This document shows, in pieces, positions 1 through 8,139 of a stretch of DNA of 11,944 nt. Position 1 is the first letter of the stretch. Each line of letters opens with the position of its first letter. The notes under the pieces are model-generated. The model was not told the origin of the DNA, searched no databases, and worked only from the letters and a program-made list of their open reading frames with translations. A program made the position numbers and the translations under genes. This DNA is from Halanaerobiales bacterium (lineage in GTDB: Bacteria > Bacillota_F > Halanaerobiia > DY22613): contig JAGMES010000126.1 in NCBI GenBank assembly GCA_023128035.1, positions 1-11,944 of the forward strand, in the 5' to 3' direction.

Positions 1-612
1 CTACCTATAAGGAATTGAAACTCTGGTTTAGTGTGCCTTGGTAATAAGGTAACTGCGTTTATAGTCTACCTATAAGGAATTGAAACTAAATTTTTAATCA
101 CATCCCAAAGCCAAATAATAGTTTATAGTCTACCTATAAGGAATTGAAACTTGTGTGGTTTTATCTATATTGCATACCTATTATAAAGTTTATAGTCTAC
201 CTATAAGGAATTGAAACTATTTATACCGGGCGAGTAAGTTCTGTGGCCGTAGTGTTTATAGTCTACCTATAAGGAATTGAAACTATAAAACTCTTAGTAT
301 GTGTACAAATGGAGAAAAGTTTATAGTCTACCTATAAGGAATTGAAACATGCAATAGGTAAAAAACGTAGTCAAGGATACGGGTTTATAGTCTACCTATA
401 AGGAATTGAAACCCTGTAGTTCTCCAGCCTTCCGCGTTCGATACAAAAGTTTATAGTCTACCTATAAGGAATTGAAACATGATTTAAGAAGCAAATACGG
501 AAGTTCAGAGATTAAAGTTTATAGTCTACCTATAAGGAATTGAAACTGAGTTGTCGTAAGTCGGCAATACTCTAGATATACTGTTTATAGTCTACCTATG
601 AGGAATTCTTAA
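1..612 (+). CRISPR. CRISPR array 1, leader-distal portion (type I-B repeat)
   Basis: Ten repeat copies with nine spacers are visible. The 30-base repeat starts GTTTATAGTC and ends GAATTGAAAC. The first copy is cut by the window edge (1-21); full copies start at 57, 121, 188, 254, 319, 383, 449 and 517; the last, at 583, is degenerate. Spacers are 34-38 bases and all different. The 3' end ATTGAAAC is the typical type I-B crRNA 5' handle, and the decayed copy lies on the right, so transcription should run left to right with the leader outside the window. The total number of spacers is unknown because the array continues leftward. Confidence 0.98.
583..612 (+). repeat. Degenerate terminal repeat of array 1
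   Basis: The first 25 bases match the consensus with one change (CTATGAGG instead of CTATAAGG), and the last five bases (CTTAA instead of GAAAC) do not match. Loss of the 3' end is typical of the oldest, leader-distal repeat. It fixes the direction of array 1 and marks its end. Confidence 0.93.
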
Positions 613-696
613 TTTTTTGATAGAAAAGCAACAATTAAACAATAAACGCTTGAAGATAAAAATTGATAGCCTTGTCCAAAATATTTTTAGCAATTT

Positions 697-725
697 CAGA
701 ATTTTTGCAGGAATATTCTGCTTTT
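697..725 (+). terminator. Weak terminator-like hairpin after array 1
   Basis: CAGAAT (697-702) pairs with ATTCTG (715-720) and is followed by CTTTTT. The six-base-pair stem is AT-rich and the loop is 12 bases, so the hairpin is weak. Its place, about 85 bases after the last repeat and before the cas promoter, would suit termination of the array 1 transcript. Confidence 0.25.
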
Positions 726-922
726 TGACGAAAAATATAAGTAAAGTCAAAGTTTAAATTCTCATAGTAGAGTTTAAAGAGTCAAATTAATTTCTAATAA
801 ACAACGGGTGATTTTTTTTACTGTCTATTGGCAATATTTATAATAATAAGTAAAAACATAAATTAGTTATTTAATCTATTCAAAAATATAAATGTTTATA
901 ACGTGACACTCTTATTGAACTA

Positions 923-928
923 TATAAT
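923..928 (+). promoter_or_regulatory. Candidate -10 box of the cas operon
   Basis: A perfect TATAAT lies 27 bases before the chosen cas6 start. The best upstream partner, GTGACA at 903-908, is only 14 bases away, which is too close for a good sigma-A promoter. If used, transcription would start near 935 and give a very short leader just ahead of the Shine-Dalgarno site. All cas genes downstream are tightly packed, so a promoter somewhere in 613-940 is expected. Confidence 0.4.
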
Positions 929-954
929 TGTCAAAAATAAAGGAGGAATTTGAT

Positions 955-1698
955 TTGCGGGTAATTTTTGAATTTGATTCTCCAAATGAAATTGTTCTAC
1001 CAATACACCATAATCATATAGTGCAGGGATTAATATATAATTTATTTTCAGACAAATCCTTTGCTGAATTTTTGCACAATGAAGGGTATAAGTGGAATAA
1101 ACGTAAGTTTAAATTATTCTCTTTTTCGCGTCTAATGGGAAATTTTAAAATTGAGAAACAAAAAAAACTTATTATTTTTAAATCACCTATAAAATTGGTT
1201 ATTACTTCTTGTAAAGAAGAAATTATTAAAAATTTAGCTTCAACAGTTATAATGAAAAATACTATACGTTTGGGCAAACAGGATGTATGTTTAAAAGAGA
1301 TGCGGTTTCAAGATTTTGATATAGTGAACGAAAAAGTTTGTATAAATATGTTATCTCCAGTAGTTACTTATAGAACTGATGAAATAGATAATAAAAAAAA
1401 GACTTATTATTATTCACCATGGGAGGCAGAATTTGAAGAACAGATAAGAAGAAATCTTCTAAAAAAATATGAAATAATAGCGAGACGAGAAGCTTTATCG
1501 AAAAGTTTCAAAATTAAGCCACTATTTCGAGAAGGTTCTTCTAAACCAAATATTATTTATTATCGTAATTATATAATTAAAGGGTGGTCAGGAAAATTCG
1601 AAATATCTGGGGATATGGAACTGATTAAATTAGCTTATGATACTGGATTAGGTTCAAAAAACTCCCTTGGTCACGGATGTTTTGAAATAATAAAATAA
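955..1698 (+). CDS. cas6: CRISPR-associated endoribonuclease Cas6
   Basis: Cas6 cuts the repeat in the array transcript to release crRNAs and usually stays on the repeat 3' end. The TTG at 955 is chosen as start because AAGGAGG lies at 940-946, eight bases upstream; a TTG at 928 would place that site inside the gene. The product is 247 residues, normal for the family. The N-terminal block IVQGLIYN gives Tyr28, the segment FLHNEG gives His41, and Lys53 precedes LFSFS. These line up from memory with the Tyr31-His46-Lys52 triad of Pyrococcus furiosus Cas6. The C-terminal glycine-rich RNA-binding loop GLGSKNSLGHG is at 231-241. It is the first gene of the operon, 49 bases before cas8b. The triad assignment is an alignment by eye; the family call is firm. 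Confidence 0.95.
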   Translation: MRVIFEFDSPNEIVLPIHHNHIVQGLIYNLFSDKSFAEFLHNEGYKWNKRKFKLFSFSRLMGNFKIEKQKKLIIFKSPIKLVITSCKEEIIKNLASTVIMKNTIRLGKQDVCLKEMRFQDFDIVNEKVCINMLSPVVTYRTDEIDNKKKTYYYSPWEAEFEEQIRRNLLKKYEIIARREALSKSFKIKPLFREGSSKPNIIYYRNYIIKGWSGKFEISGDMELIKLAYDTGLGSKNSLGHGCFEIIK

Positions 1699-1747
1699 TT
1701 TGATAGTAACTTTAGCTGTCGGAAAGAGAAAAAAGGAGGGAAAGTGA

Positions 1748-3796
1748 TTGAATTTACCACATGTTACTGCAAGAATTGGAAAGAGTATTGCAGGAAATGA
1801 TCTTTTAACTTCATTATATGCAAATTTAAAAGGGAAATATAGAGAGCAAGACGAACTTTATGCAGTCTATTTAATATTTGATCTTGAAAAAAAATCAATA
1901 TATTTTGATGAAGTATTTCCTTATACTGAAAATACGAGAAAACGTAATCTATTTTTTGGTAATAATTCGGCTGCTTCAGCTCAATATTATCTTGTGAGAG
2001 AAGTAAGTGGGTTACATTATCTTTTGGGAAGTGTTTTGAATGATTTAAAGATGGAACTTGAGAAAAATGACATGAAAGATTGTGAACTAGCAAATATTTT
2101 AGTCGATTTGGATTCAGAAAAATTGATTCATACTACTGGAAAAAAAGGAAAGGGAACTGTTAATCTTGATAAATTTATTTTTACATATGATAATTCCAAA
2201 AAAGATGTAAAGTTATTTGGAGATAACAAAAATATAGAACTCGATGGTAACAAAATAAATTATGAGGATTTTGTAAAACTGGCAATAGGATATGAGGCAA
2301 AGAATAAACGCCTTGTTATGATTATTCCAAAAGTTGTTACTAAAGATGGTAATGAGGTTGTACTATCAAAGCTTGAAAGTTTTAAAAATTTAGTATTATT
2401 GAATAATAACTTAGTTATGAATAATAAAGATACTGGTAATAAAAAAAGTTCTTTAATATGCTATATTTGTGGTGAAGAAAAAGATGATGTAAAATGCAGT
2501 GAATATCTAACCAAATTAAGACGAGATGGGATTAACAAAATTTTTACTACGACTACTCTTAATTCTGCAAAGATGTTTGAAAAGAAAAAATATTCAGAAA
2601 GTTATTCTGTATGTAGTAGTTGCTATAGAGATTTGATTGCAGGAGAAAAGTTTATTAATGATAAACTTCAGACCAGGATAGCTAATGAGCGTACATTTCT
2701 TATTCCTGAAGGGATCATTAATGATTTTGATTATGCCAATGTTGAAAAAATAAAAGAAGGTATCGATTTATGTTTTAATCCTAGAGATGCTCAGATATTT
2801 ACTGAGAATATAAAAGAAGAACATCATTACTTAAATGATGACAATTGGTACAATTTAAATTTCATTATCTATACAACTGATGGTAATTCAGTATCCGTAC
2901 TTCAAACAATTGAAGATGTATCCAATATATATTTTGATAAAATCAATGATCTATTAGCTGAAATTTCTGATGATATGCCATTTATTCAATCTATGAACCT
3001 TGGTTCTCTTTATGGGATGATTCCTGTCAGGAAAAATAAATCGGGAGAACAGTTGAATGTAAATAGAGTTTTGACTTTTTATAAGTCTATTTTGAATAAA
3101 AATCCGATTAGTTCATCTACTGTTTTTGCTTATGCATCAGAAGCGTATGATAAAGGCGTAAGGCAAATTTTAAAAGGTAACCCTACTAATTATGATAATT
3201 TGGGGGTAAGATTTTATAATGAAAATTCTCTAGATTTTTATTTTATGAGATTGAGTTTTAAATATATTGCTGTATTACAATTTTTACAAAATTTAAACTT
3301 ACTATCAAAACAAATTTTTACAAAGATAGATGGGGGAGGGTGGAATATGGAAGAAAAGAAATTCAACAATGATTTTGAAGCTATCAAAGATTTTCTTGAA
3401 ACTCAGGGTTTTACCAAAGAAGCAAAGGCTCTTTTCTGCTTGGGCACACTAATTAAGAAAGTAGCTACTGAACAGTATAAGAGCAAACACAAAAATAAGC
3501 CTATTTTAAAGAAGATTAATTTTCAAGGTATGGGTTGGAAAGATGTAATGAGACTTTATACAGATGTTGTTGAAAAACTTAGACAGTATGAAAAAATGAC
3601 TTTGGATAATGAAAATATTATGTCATTGTTCCATACTAATATAGGTATTATGAAAGCGGAAGACTGGAAATTTGATGATCATGAAAATGTATTTTACATA
3701 ATGGCTGGTTATTCGTTCATGGTAGGTTTAATGGGTACTAAAGAAAAATCAAAGGATAATAACGATTCAATAGAGGGAGGAAAAGATCATGATTAA
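1748..3796 (+). CDS. cas8b: Type I-B Cascade large subunit Cas8b (Csh1/TM1802-like)
   Basis: This is the large subunit of the type I-B surveillance complex, which helps recognise the PAM and recruits Cas3. The 682-residue product starts at TTG 1748, eight bases after AGGAGG at 1734-1739. Residues 238-292 hold two CxxC pairs (Cys238/Cys241 and Cys289/Cys292, with Cys250 between), the zinc-finger-like insertion common in Cas8b. The C-terminal part, about 534-682, looks alpha-helical and is probably also made separately as the small subunit (see the internal start at 3347). The 3' end overlaps cas7 by eight bases, so translation is probably coupled. Cas8 families diverge strongly; the call rests on length, the cysteine pairs and position between cas6 and csh2-type cas7. 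The exact subfamily is not settled by eye. Confidence 0.9.
   Translation: MNLPHVTARIGKSIAGNDLLTSLYANLKGKYREQDELYAVYLIFDLEKKSIYFDEVFPYTENTRKRNLFFGNNSAASAQYYLVREVSGLHYLLGSVLNDLKMELEKNDMKDCELANILVDLDSEKLIHTTGKKGKGTVNLDKFIFTYDNSKKDVKLFGDNKNIELDGNKINYEDFVKLAIGYEAKNKRLVMIIPKVVTKDGNEVVLSKLESFKNLVLLNNNLVMNNKDTGNKKSSLICYICGEEKDDVKCSEYLTKLRRDGINKIFTTTTLNSAKMFEKKKYSESYSVCSSCYRDLIAGEKFINDKLQTRIANERTFLIPEGIINDFDYANVEKIKEGIDLCFNPRDAQIFTENIKEEHHYLNDDNWYNLNFIIYTTDGNSVSVLQTIEDVSNIYFDKINDLLAEISDDMPFIQSMNLGSLYGMIPVRKNKSGEQLNVNRVLTFYKSILNKNPISSSTVFAYASEAYDKGVRQILKGNPTNYDNLGVRFYNENSLDFYFMRLSFKYIAVLQFLQNLNLLSKQIFTKIDGGGWNMEEKKFNNDFEAIKDFLETQGFTKEAKALFCLGTLIKKVATEQYKSKHKNKPILKKINFQGMGWKDVMRLYTDVVEKLRQYEKMTLDNENIMSLFHTNIGIMKAEDWKFDDHENVFYIMAGYSFMVGLMGTKEKSKDNNDSIEGGKDHD
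3335..3339 (+). promoter_or_regulatory. Internal Shine-Dalgarno site inside cas8b
   Basis: GGAGG, within the purine-rich run GGGGGAGGGTGG at 3332-3343, sits seven bases before an in-frame ATG at 3347. It encodes the odd residue run Gly-Gly-Gly-Trp in Cas8b. The run stands out in an AT-rich gene and is as good a site as those before the other cas genes. It decides the start of the predicted Cas11b. Confidence 0.8.
3347..3796 (+). CDS. cas11b: Predicted small subunit Cas11b, internal in-frame product of cas8b
   Basis: An ATG at 3347 is exactly in frame with cas8b (codon 534) and preceded at seven bases by GGAGG. Translation from here gives a 149-residue protein starting MEEKKFNNDFEA, rich in Lys, Glu and Leu and probably helical. 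Independent translation of a Cas11 small subunit from the 3' end of cas8 is established for type I-B, I-C and I-D systems, and this length fits. No separate small-subunit gene exists in the operon, which is expected if it is made this way. Cas11 lines the belly of Cascade and contacts the non-target strand or the R-loop. This is an inference from the ribosome binding site, frame and size; expression has not been shown here. Confidence 0.75.
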   Translation: MEEKKFNNDFEAIKDFLETQGFTKEAKALFCLGTLIKKVATEQYKSKHKNKPILKKINFQGMGWKDVMRLYTDVVEKLRQYEKMTLDNENIMSLFHTNIGIMKAEDWKFDDHENVFYIMAGYSFMVGLMGTKEKSKDNNDSIEGGKDHD

Positions 3797-4838
3797 TAAA
3801 AATAGTGAATTTATTTTTGGATTTGAGGCGATGATGTCTAATCCGAATGGCGACCCCGATCAAGAAAATAAACCTAGAATGGATTATGAGACTTCTACAT
3901 TATTAGTGAGTGATGCTAGAAGAAAGAGAGACATTAGGGACTTTTTATTCAATAAAGGTTATAAAATATTTGTTAATACACTCAATAATAAAAAAGTGCC
4001 TATGGATGTTATGTTAAGTAATGTTATCGAAGAGTTTTTAACATCTGATGAAAAAGTAAAAGATCTTTTGGACAGTTGTGAAACTCTTAAAAAATGTTGG
4101 CCTTTGGGAAATGATATAGATAAATATTTAGAAAACTATAAAAATTTTAAAAAAGATAAAAAGAAAAAATCTGAGTTTGCTGATTTTAATAGTCTTTTCG
4201 TTTCACGGATTATAGAAAATGAACTTATTGATATCAGAATGTTTGGAAGTGCGATGGCAATCGAGGGAGTTTCAAAGACATTTACTGGACCCATTCAGAT
4301 GACATGGGGGTATTCTCTTCATCCATGTGAACTAGTTAAATCTAATACAATAACAACTATTATGAATGATGATAGTTCAACGTTTGGAAAGAAATATCAA
4401 GTGTATTATGCACTTGTAGCTCATCATGGAACAGTTAATAAGTTTGCAGCTAAACATACTGGAATGAGAGAAGAAGATAAAGTTTTATTTAGAAAAGCAT
4501 TAACTCAGGGAATGATGAATAATCTTTCTGAGAGTAAACAAGGTCAAACCCCATTATTCTATTTAGAAATAATATATAAAGAAGATTTTGATGGATATTT
4601 AGGTGATCTAAGAAGGTTTATTAAAGTTGATTTTAACGAAAGTAGCGCAATTAGAAAACTACAGGATTTAACACTTGATTTTTCAAAACTGACAGAAGTA
4701 ATTGGTGAACTTAAAGAAAAAGGATATGTAGAAAAAGTGATCGGTTGGGTACATCCTTATGCCCCAATGGAGCATTTAGTTAATTTACCTGAATTAGAAA
4801 ATGTAGATTTATGGCAAACTGTCCTTGAGAATAAATAG
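3789..4838 (+). CDS. cas7: Cascade backbone subunit Cas7 (Csh2 type)
   Basis: Cas7 subunits polymerise along the crRNA spacer to form the Cascade backbone. The 349-residue product begins at ATG 3789, eight bases after GGAGG at 3776-3780, and overlaps the cas8b stop by eight bases. Family signatures of the Csh2/Cas7 RAMP fold are clear: SNPNGDP at 17-23 followed by ENKPR, the SDARRKRDIRD segment at 41-51, the TFTGPIQ segment near 164-170 and the ALVAHHGTVNKF segment near 208-219. Length and motifs are normal and no damage is seen. Its stop codon (4836-4838) overlaps the ribosome binding site of cas5, another sign of tight coupling. Confidence 0.97.
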   Translation: MINKNSEFIFGFEAMMSNPNGDPDQENKPRMDYETSTLLVSDARRKRDIRDFLFNKGYKIFVNTLNNKKVPMDVMLSNVIEEFLTSDEKVKDLLDSCETLKKCWPLGNDIDKYLENYKNFKKDKKKKSEFADFNSLFVSRIIENELIDIRMFGSAMAIEGVSKTFTGPIQMTWGYSLHPCELVKSNTITTIMNDDSSTFGKKYQVYYALVAHHGTVNKFAAKHTGMREEDKVLFRKALTQGMMNNLSESKQGQTPLFYLEIIYKEDFDGYLGDLRRFIKVDFNESSAIRKLQDLTLDFSKLTEVIGELKEKGYVEKVIGWVHPYAPMEHLVNLPELENVDLWQTVLENK

Positions 4839-4851
4839 GAGGCAACAGGTT

Positions 4852-5604
4852 ATGGAGGTATTATCGTTTCATTTAAAAGGTAAAATGGGTCATTTTAGAC
4901 GGTATTATTCGAATTCATCTGCACTTACCTATACTATTCCTCCTAGAACTACAGTGGCTGGCATCATTGCTGGAATATTGGGAATGGAAAGAGATAGTTA
5001 TTATGATTTATTTAATCTATCAAATTGTAATATAGCTATTGGTCTTGGAGAACCTGTTCGGAAAATTATTCAAAAAATGAATTTGTTAATGGTCAAAAGT
5101 GTTAATGATTTAAACGGTTCAAAGGAAAATCATAGTCAATGTGCTACAGAATTTGTGATTCCTGAGAATATACGTAGTGGAGAAATTGATTATAAGATAT
5201 GGATAAGTCATAATGATCCAAATATAATGAATAAACTGCGACAATCCTTGGAAATTCAAGGAGGATGTTATCAAAGTACTGGAATTTCAGTTGCTCTTGG
5301 TAGTGCTCAAAATCTTGGATGGATTAAGTATGAGGGCTGTTCCACAGGAGAAGTCAAAAAAAATGATAATGCTGTTTTTATAGATTCAGTAATACCTATT
5401 GATAAGATTCAAGAACTATCAATTTTTGGAAATGAAAATGCTCAGTTGATAAAAGAAGAGTTGTGTCTTGAATTTGATATGTCTAGAAAGATAACAAAGG
5501 ATGGGAAAAAATTTATGATTATCAATAAAACTGGGTTGCCCATCAAAGCCGTTGTCCATGAATATATAAGCATAAATAATGAGAATATTATTTGGATGAA
5601 CTAA
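4852..5604 (+). CDS. cas5: Cascade subunit Cas5 (type I-B)
   Basis: Cas5 binds the 5' handle of the crRNA and caps the Cas7 filament. ATG 4852 is preferred because TAGGAGG at 4836-4842 lies nine bases upstream; an in-frame start at 4825 would put that site inside the gene. The product is 250 residues. The N-terminus shows the Cas5 RAMP signature: LKGKMGHFRRYYSNSSA at 8-24, then IPPRTTVAGIIAGILG at 29-44, and RDSYYDLF. A glycine-rich stretch lies further on (IQGGCYQSTGISVALG). It starts 13 bases after cas7 and ends in a hairpin that begins within its stop codon. Confidence 0.95.
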   Translation: MEVLSFHLKGKMGHFRRYYSNSSALTYTIPPRTTVAGIIAGILGMERDSYYDLFNLSNCNIAIGLGEPVRKIIQKMNLLMVKSVNDLNGSKENHSQCATEFVIPENIRSGEIDYKIWISHNDPNIMNKLRQSLEIQGGCYQSTGISVALGSAQNLGWIKYEGCSTGEVKKNDNAVFIDSVIPIDKIQELSIFGNENAQLIKEELCLEFDMSRKITKDGKKFMIINKTGLPIKAVVHEYISINNENIIWMN

Positions 5605-5633
5605 CATTGAGCATTTATTTGCTCAATGTTTTT
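5603..5633 (+). terminator. Terminator-like hairpin between cas5 and cas3
   Basis: AACATTGAGCA (5603-5613) and TGCTCAATGTT (5620-5630) form a perfect 11-bp stem with a six-base loop, followed by three more Ts and then ATAGGAG, the cas3 ribosome binding site. The stem starts in the cas5 stop codon. With only four G/C pairs it would be a partial terminator or processing site rather than a full stop, separating Cascade genes from cas3. Confidence 0.5.
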
Positions 5634-5648
5634 ATAGGAGATGATTTC

Positions 5649-8081
5649 ATGAAATATTACGCACATTATGATATAAATGATCCATCCAAAAATCAGGAAC
5701 TTAATGATCATTTATTGAATACAAAATTAATGATGGAAGGAAGTATAGTTCCCTGTGTACATTTTGGAAATATAAAATTTCCCGAAATTAAAGATAAAAG
5801 CGAATTGATAGCTGTATTTCACGATTTCGCAAAATATCTAAAAGTATTTCAGGATTATCTTCTGCATCGAAAAGAATCAAAATTTAAAAACCATGCTCAT
5901 TTATCTGCTTTAATTTTGTATAATTTGCTTAATGAAGAACTTCAAAGTGAAACTAAAATTAATGAAGATCACTGTTTAAATTTTATATGTTATTTATGTG
6001 TTAGATGTCATCATATTAATTTAACAACAAATCTAGTAATGAATGATAAAAGTAAATGGAGATATATAGAAAAACAAATTGGATTTTTACAAAATGATTT
6101 AGAAAATATTTATAGTGATTTTAATAAAATTACAAATTTAGAGTGGGAAAAATTCAATTTTATACTTGAACTTGGGAAATTAAAGGATACCAAAACATTT
6201 GTGGGTATACCTCATCATTTAAAGACAAGAGGTAAAAATGATAAATGGTTTTTCCTAACGATTTATTTGTTTTCATTATTGATAGATTTAGACAAGCTAA
6301 ATTCTGCAGGAATTCAAAAACATTTTGTATTAGATAAACCAGAGACTTTGGTAGAAAATTATTTGGCTAAAAATTATAAAATTAAAGATAATCAGTCACT
6401 TAATGATAGAAGAAATCAAGCAAGAAGTGAGATAGTTTCTACAATAAAAAATATGACTGAAGATGAACTGAAAAAAACAAGTATTTTTACTTTAACAGCA
6501 CCAACAGGTATTGGTAAAACGCTATCTTCATTGAATGCAGCACTTATCCTTGGAAAAAAACTTAAGAAAATTTATGGCTTTCAACCTAGGATTATTACTG
6601 CCATTCCATTTATTAATATAATAGAACAGACACGAAATGATTATGAGGAAGTATTTAAAGGATATGGAGAAGTACTAGTTAACCATCAATTGTCAGATAT
6701 CTTTAATGGTGAGGATAAAAAAAATAAAAGTGAAGAAGAAAGCCCATTAGAAGAAAAACTGTTGAAAGTAGAATCATGGGAGGCTGATGTGGTTTTAACT
6801 ACATTTGTGCAGTTTTTTCATTCGATCTTTACTGGTAGAAACAAGTCACTGAAAAAATTAAATAAATTGGCAGGGAGTATTGTAATTTTGGATGAGGTAC
6901 AGGCACTTCCAGAAAGATATTTACCATTGATCGGTGCAGTAATATATAAACTTTCAAAATATTTAGGAGTTAAATTTATACTTATGACAGCCACTCAACC
7001 TAAGATCATTGAATTTGCAAATATGTTATTAGAAAATGAAGAGGTGAAAGGCGTACCTCTTTTAATAAATTATAAGGTTTACTTTAAAGATCTTAAGCGA
7101 ACAAAACTAATTCCCTTATTGGATAGACAAATCGACTGTAGCGAAGATTTTATTGATATTATTGATGAAAAGTGGAATAGAAGTGAGCCTTTATTAGTTG
7201 TTGTAAATACGATTGCAAGAAGTATTGATTTATTTAAAAAATTAGGTAAAGATGATAGATTTAATTGTGAAATTTTAAATTTATCTACTAATAGTATTCC
7301 CAAAAAAAGAGCGAAGATTATTGGAGAAGCAAATGAATTAATTAACGACGAGGTTCCCTTTATTATGGTTTCTACGCAAACCATTGAAGCTGGAGTAAAT
7401 CTTGATTTTGGTATGGGATTTAGGGATTTAGCTTCTCTAGCTTCGATGATTCAAACCGCAGGAAGAGTAAATAGAGAAAATAGTAGAAATGCTCATAGAG
7501 AAGTGTTTATTGTCAAAATTAAAAGAGATTCAGAAATATATCAACTGCATCATCTTGATAGAACTGTTAAACTTTTAAGAAAATATGGAGAGATTTTAGA
7601 AGAAAATTATCAAGATTTAATTAATGAGTATTATGAAAAAGCACTTGAATATGATTTGCCTGATGAGTCTGTAGATATTTGGCATGAAGGGATTATGAAA
7701 ATGGATTTTGAAAAGATCGAAGAATTTGAACTAATAAAAAAACAAGGAAATATTGTTGATATTTTTGTAGAATATGATGATAAGGCAACAGAATTGGCAG
7801 ATCAATATGAAGAATTATATAAAAAACTATACGAAAGACAATATGAATCTATTAAAGAAAAATATAATTTAAAGGCTCAGTTAAAAGGTGTTATTCGAAA
7901 AATGAGTCAATATATTATGTCTATTAGATTAGAAAAAACGATGAAAAATAGACCACTAAAATTTTATTCAAGAAATGCTTGTGATGCGGATTTTATGTGG
8001 GTTCCAAAAGGTGAATTAAAGAGGTACTATGATGAAAAAACTGGTTATAAATTTGAAGATGAATCTATTTTGATTGGTTAA
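5649..8081 (+). CDS. cas3: Cas3 HD nuclease-helicase
   Basis: Cas3 is the effector that is recruited by target-bound Cascade, then unwinds and degrades DNA. ATG 5649 is chosen from AGGAG at 5636-5640, eight bases upstream; the open frame extends back to 5592 but has no site there. The product is 810 residues. HD domain: His21, the VFHDFAK motif (His58-Asp59), His82/His84 and CHH (His121-His122). Superfamily 2 helicase: Walker A APTGIGKT at 284-291, DEVQ box at 415-418, MTATQP at 446-451, the VSTQTIEAG segment at 574-582 and motif VI QTAGRVNR at 602-609. All catalytic motifs are present, so the protein should be active. The nuclease and helicase are fused in one chain. It is 44 bases after cas5 and 58 before cas4. 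Confidence 0.97.
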   Translation: MKYYAHYDINDPSKNQELNDHLLNTKLMMEGSIVPCVHFGNIKFPEIKDKSELIAVFHDFAKYLKVFQDYLLHRKESKFKNHAHLSALILYNLLNEELQSETKINEDHCLNFICYLCVRCHHINLTTNLVMNDKSKWRYIEKQIGFLQNDLENIYSDFNKITNLEWEKFNFILELGKLKDTKTFVGIPHHLKTRGKNDKWFFLTIYLFSLLIDLDKLNSAGIQKHFVLDKPETLVENYLAKNYKIKDNQSLNDRRNQARSEIVSTIKNMTEDELKKTSIFTLTAPTGIGKTLSSLNAALILGKKLKKIYGFQPRIITAIPFINIIEQTRNDYEEVFKGYGEVLVNHQLSDIFNGEDKKNKSEEESPLEEKLLKVESWEADVVLTTFVQFFHSIFTGRNKSLKKLNKLAGSIVILDEVQALPERYLPLIGAVIYKLSKYLGVKFILMTATQPKIIEFANMLLENEEVKGVPLLINYKVYFKDLKRTKLIPLLDRQIDCSEDFIDIIDEKWNRSEPLLVVVNTIARSIDLFKKLGKDDRFNCEILNLSTNSIPKKRAKIIGEANELINDEVPFIMVSTQTIEAGVNLDFGMGFRDLASLASMIQTAGRVNRENSRNAHREVFIVKIKRDSEIYQLHHLDRTVKLLRKYGEILEENYQDLINEYYEKALEYDLPDESVDIWHEGIMKMDFEKIEEFELIKKQGNIVDIFVEYDDKATELADQYEELYKKLYERQYESIKEKYNLKAQLKGVIRKMSQYIMSIRLEKTMKNRPLKFYSRNACDADFMWVPKGELKRYYDEKTGYKFEDESILIG

Positions 8082-8093
8082 TATATTGAGAAA

Positions 8094-8108
8094 TTTACAA
8101 ATTGTAAA
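8094..8108. promoter_or_regulatory. Short dyad in the cas3-cas4 gap
   Basis: TTTACAA-A-TTGTAAA is a perfect 15-base dyad in the 58-base gap between cas3 and cas4, the largest gap in the operon. It could be an operator or a minor promoter region for the adaptation genes, but AT-rich dyads of this size also arise by chance. No good promoter boxes are seen. Confidence 0.2.
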
Positions 8109-8139
8109 AAGATTAATAAGGGTGTAAAGGGGAGAGCTG

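Larger units (their letters stand above)
613..954. other. AT-rich intergenic region between array 1 and cas6
   Basis: About 340 bases without a credible gene on either strand; both strands are full of stops. It separates the decayed end of array 1 from the cas operon. The visible contents are a weak hairpin followed by five Ts near 697-725, a TATAAT box at 923-928 and the cas6 ribosome binding site at 940-946. No further CRISPR repeat is seen, and this is not a leader because the array end facing it is the degenerate one. Confidence 0.6.

Noticed and set aside
613..922. A leader or an extra array between array 1 and cas6
   Set aside because: No repeat copies are present, and the facing array end is the degenerate, leader-distal one.
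928..954. Upstream TTG start for cas6
   Set aside because: It would place the AAGGAGG site inside the gene and has no site of its own; TTG 955 has ideal spacing and gives the usual Cas6 N-terminus.
1014..1277. Minus-strand open frame inside cas6, and similar ones at 1764-2093, 5419-5607 and 7079-7384
   Set aside because: All lie opposite strongly supported cas genes, show no recognisable protein features, and are shadows of AT-rich coding sequence.
4825..4851. Upstream start for cas5 overlapping cas7
   Set aside because: AGGAGG at 4837-4842 serves ATG 4852, and family similarity begins at MEVLSFHLKG.
5592..5648. Upstream ATG for cas3 inside the cas5 end
   Set aside because: The extension runs through the hairpin and has no ribosome binding site; AGGAG with ATG 5649 fits.
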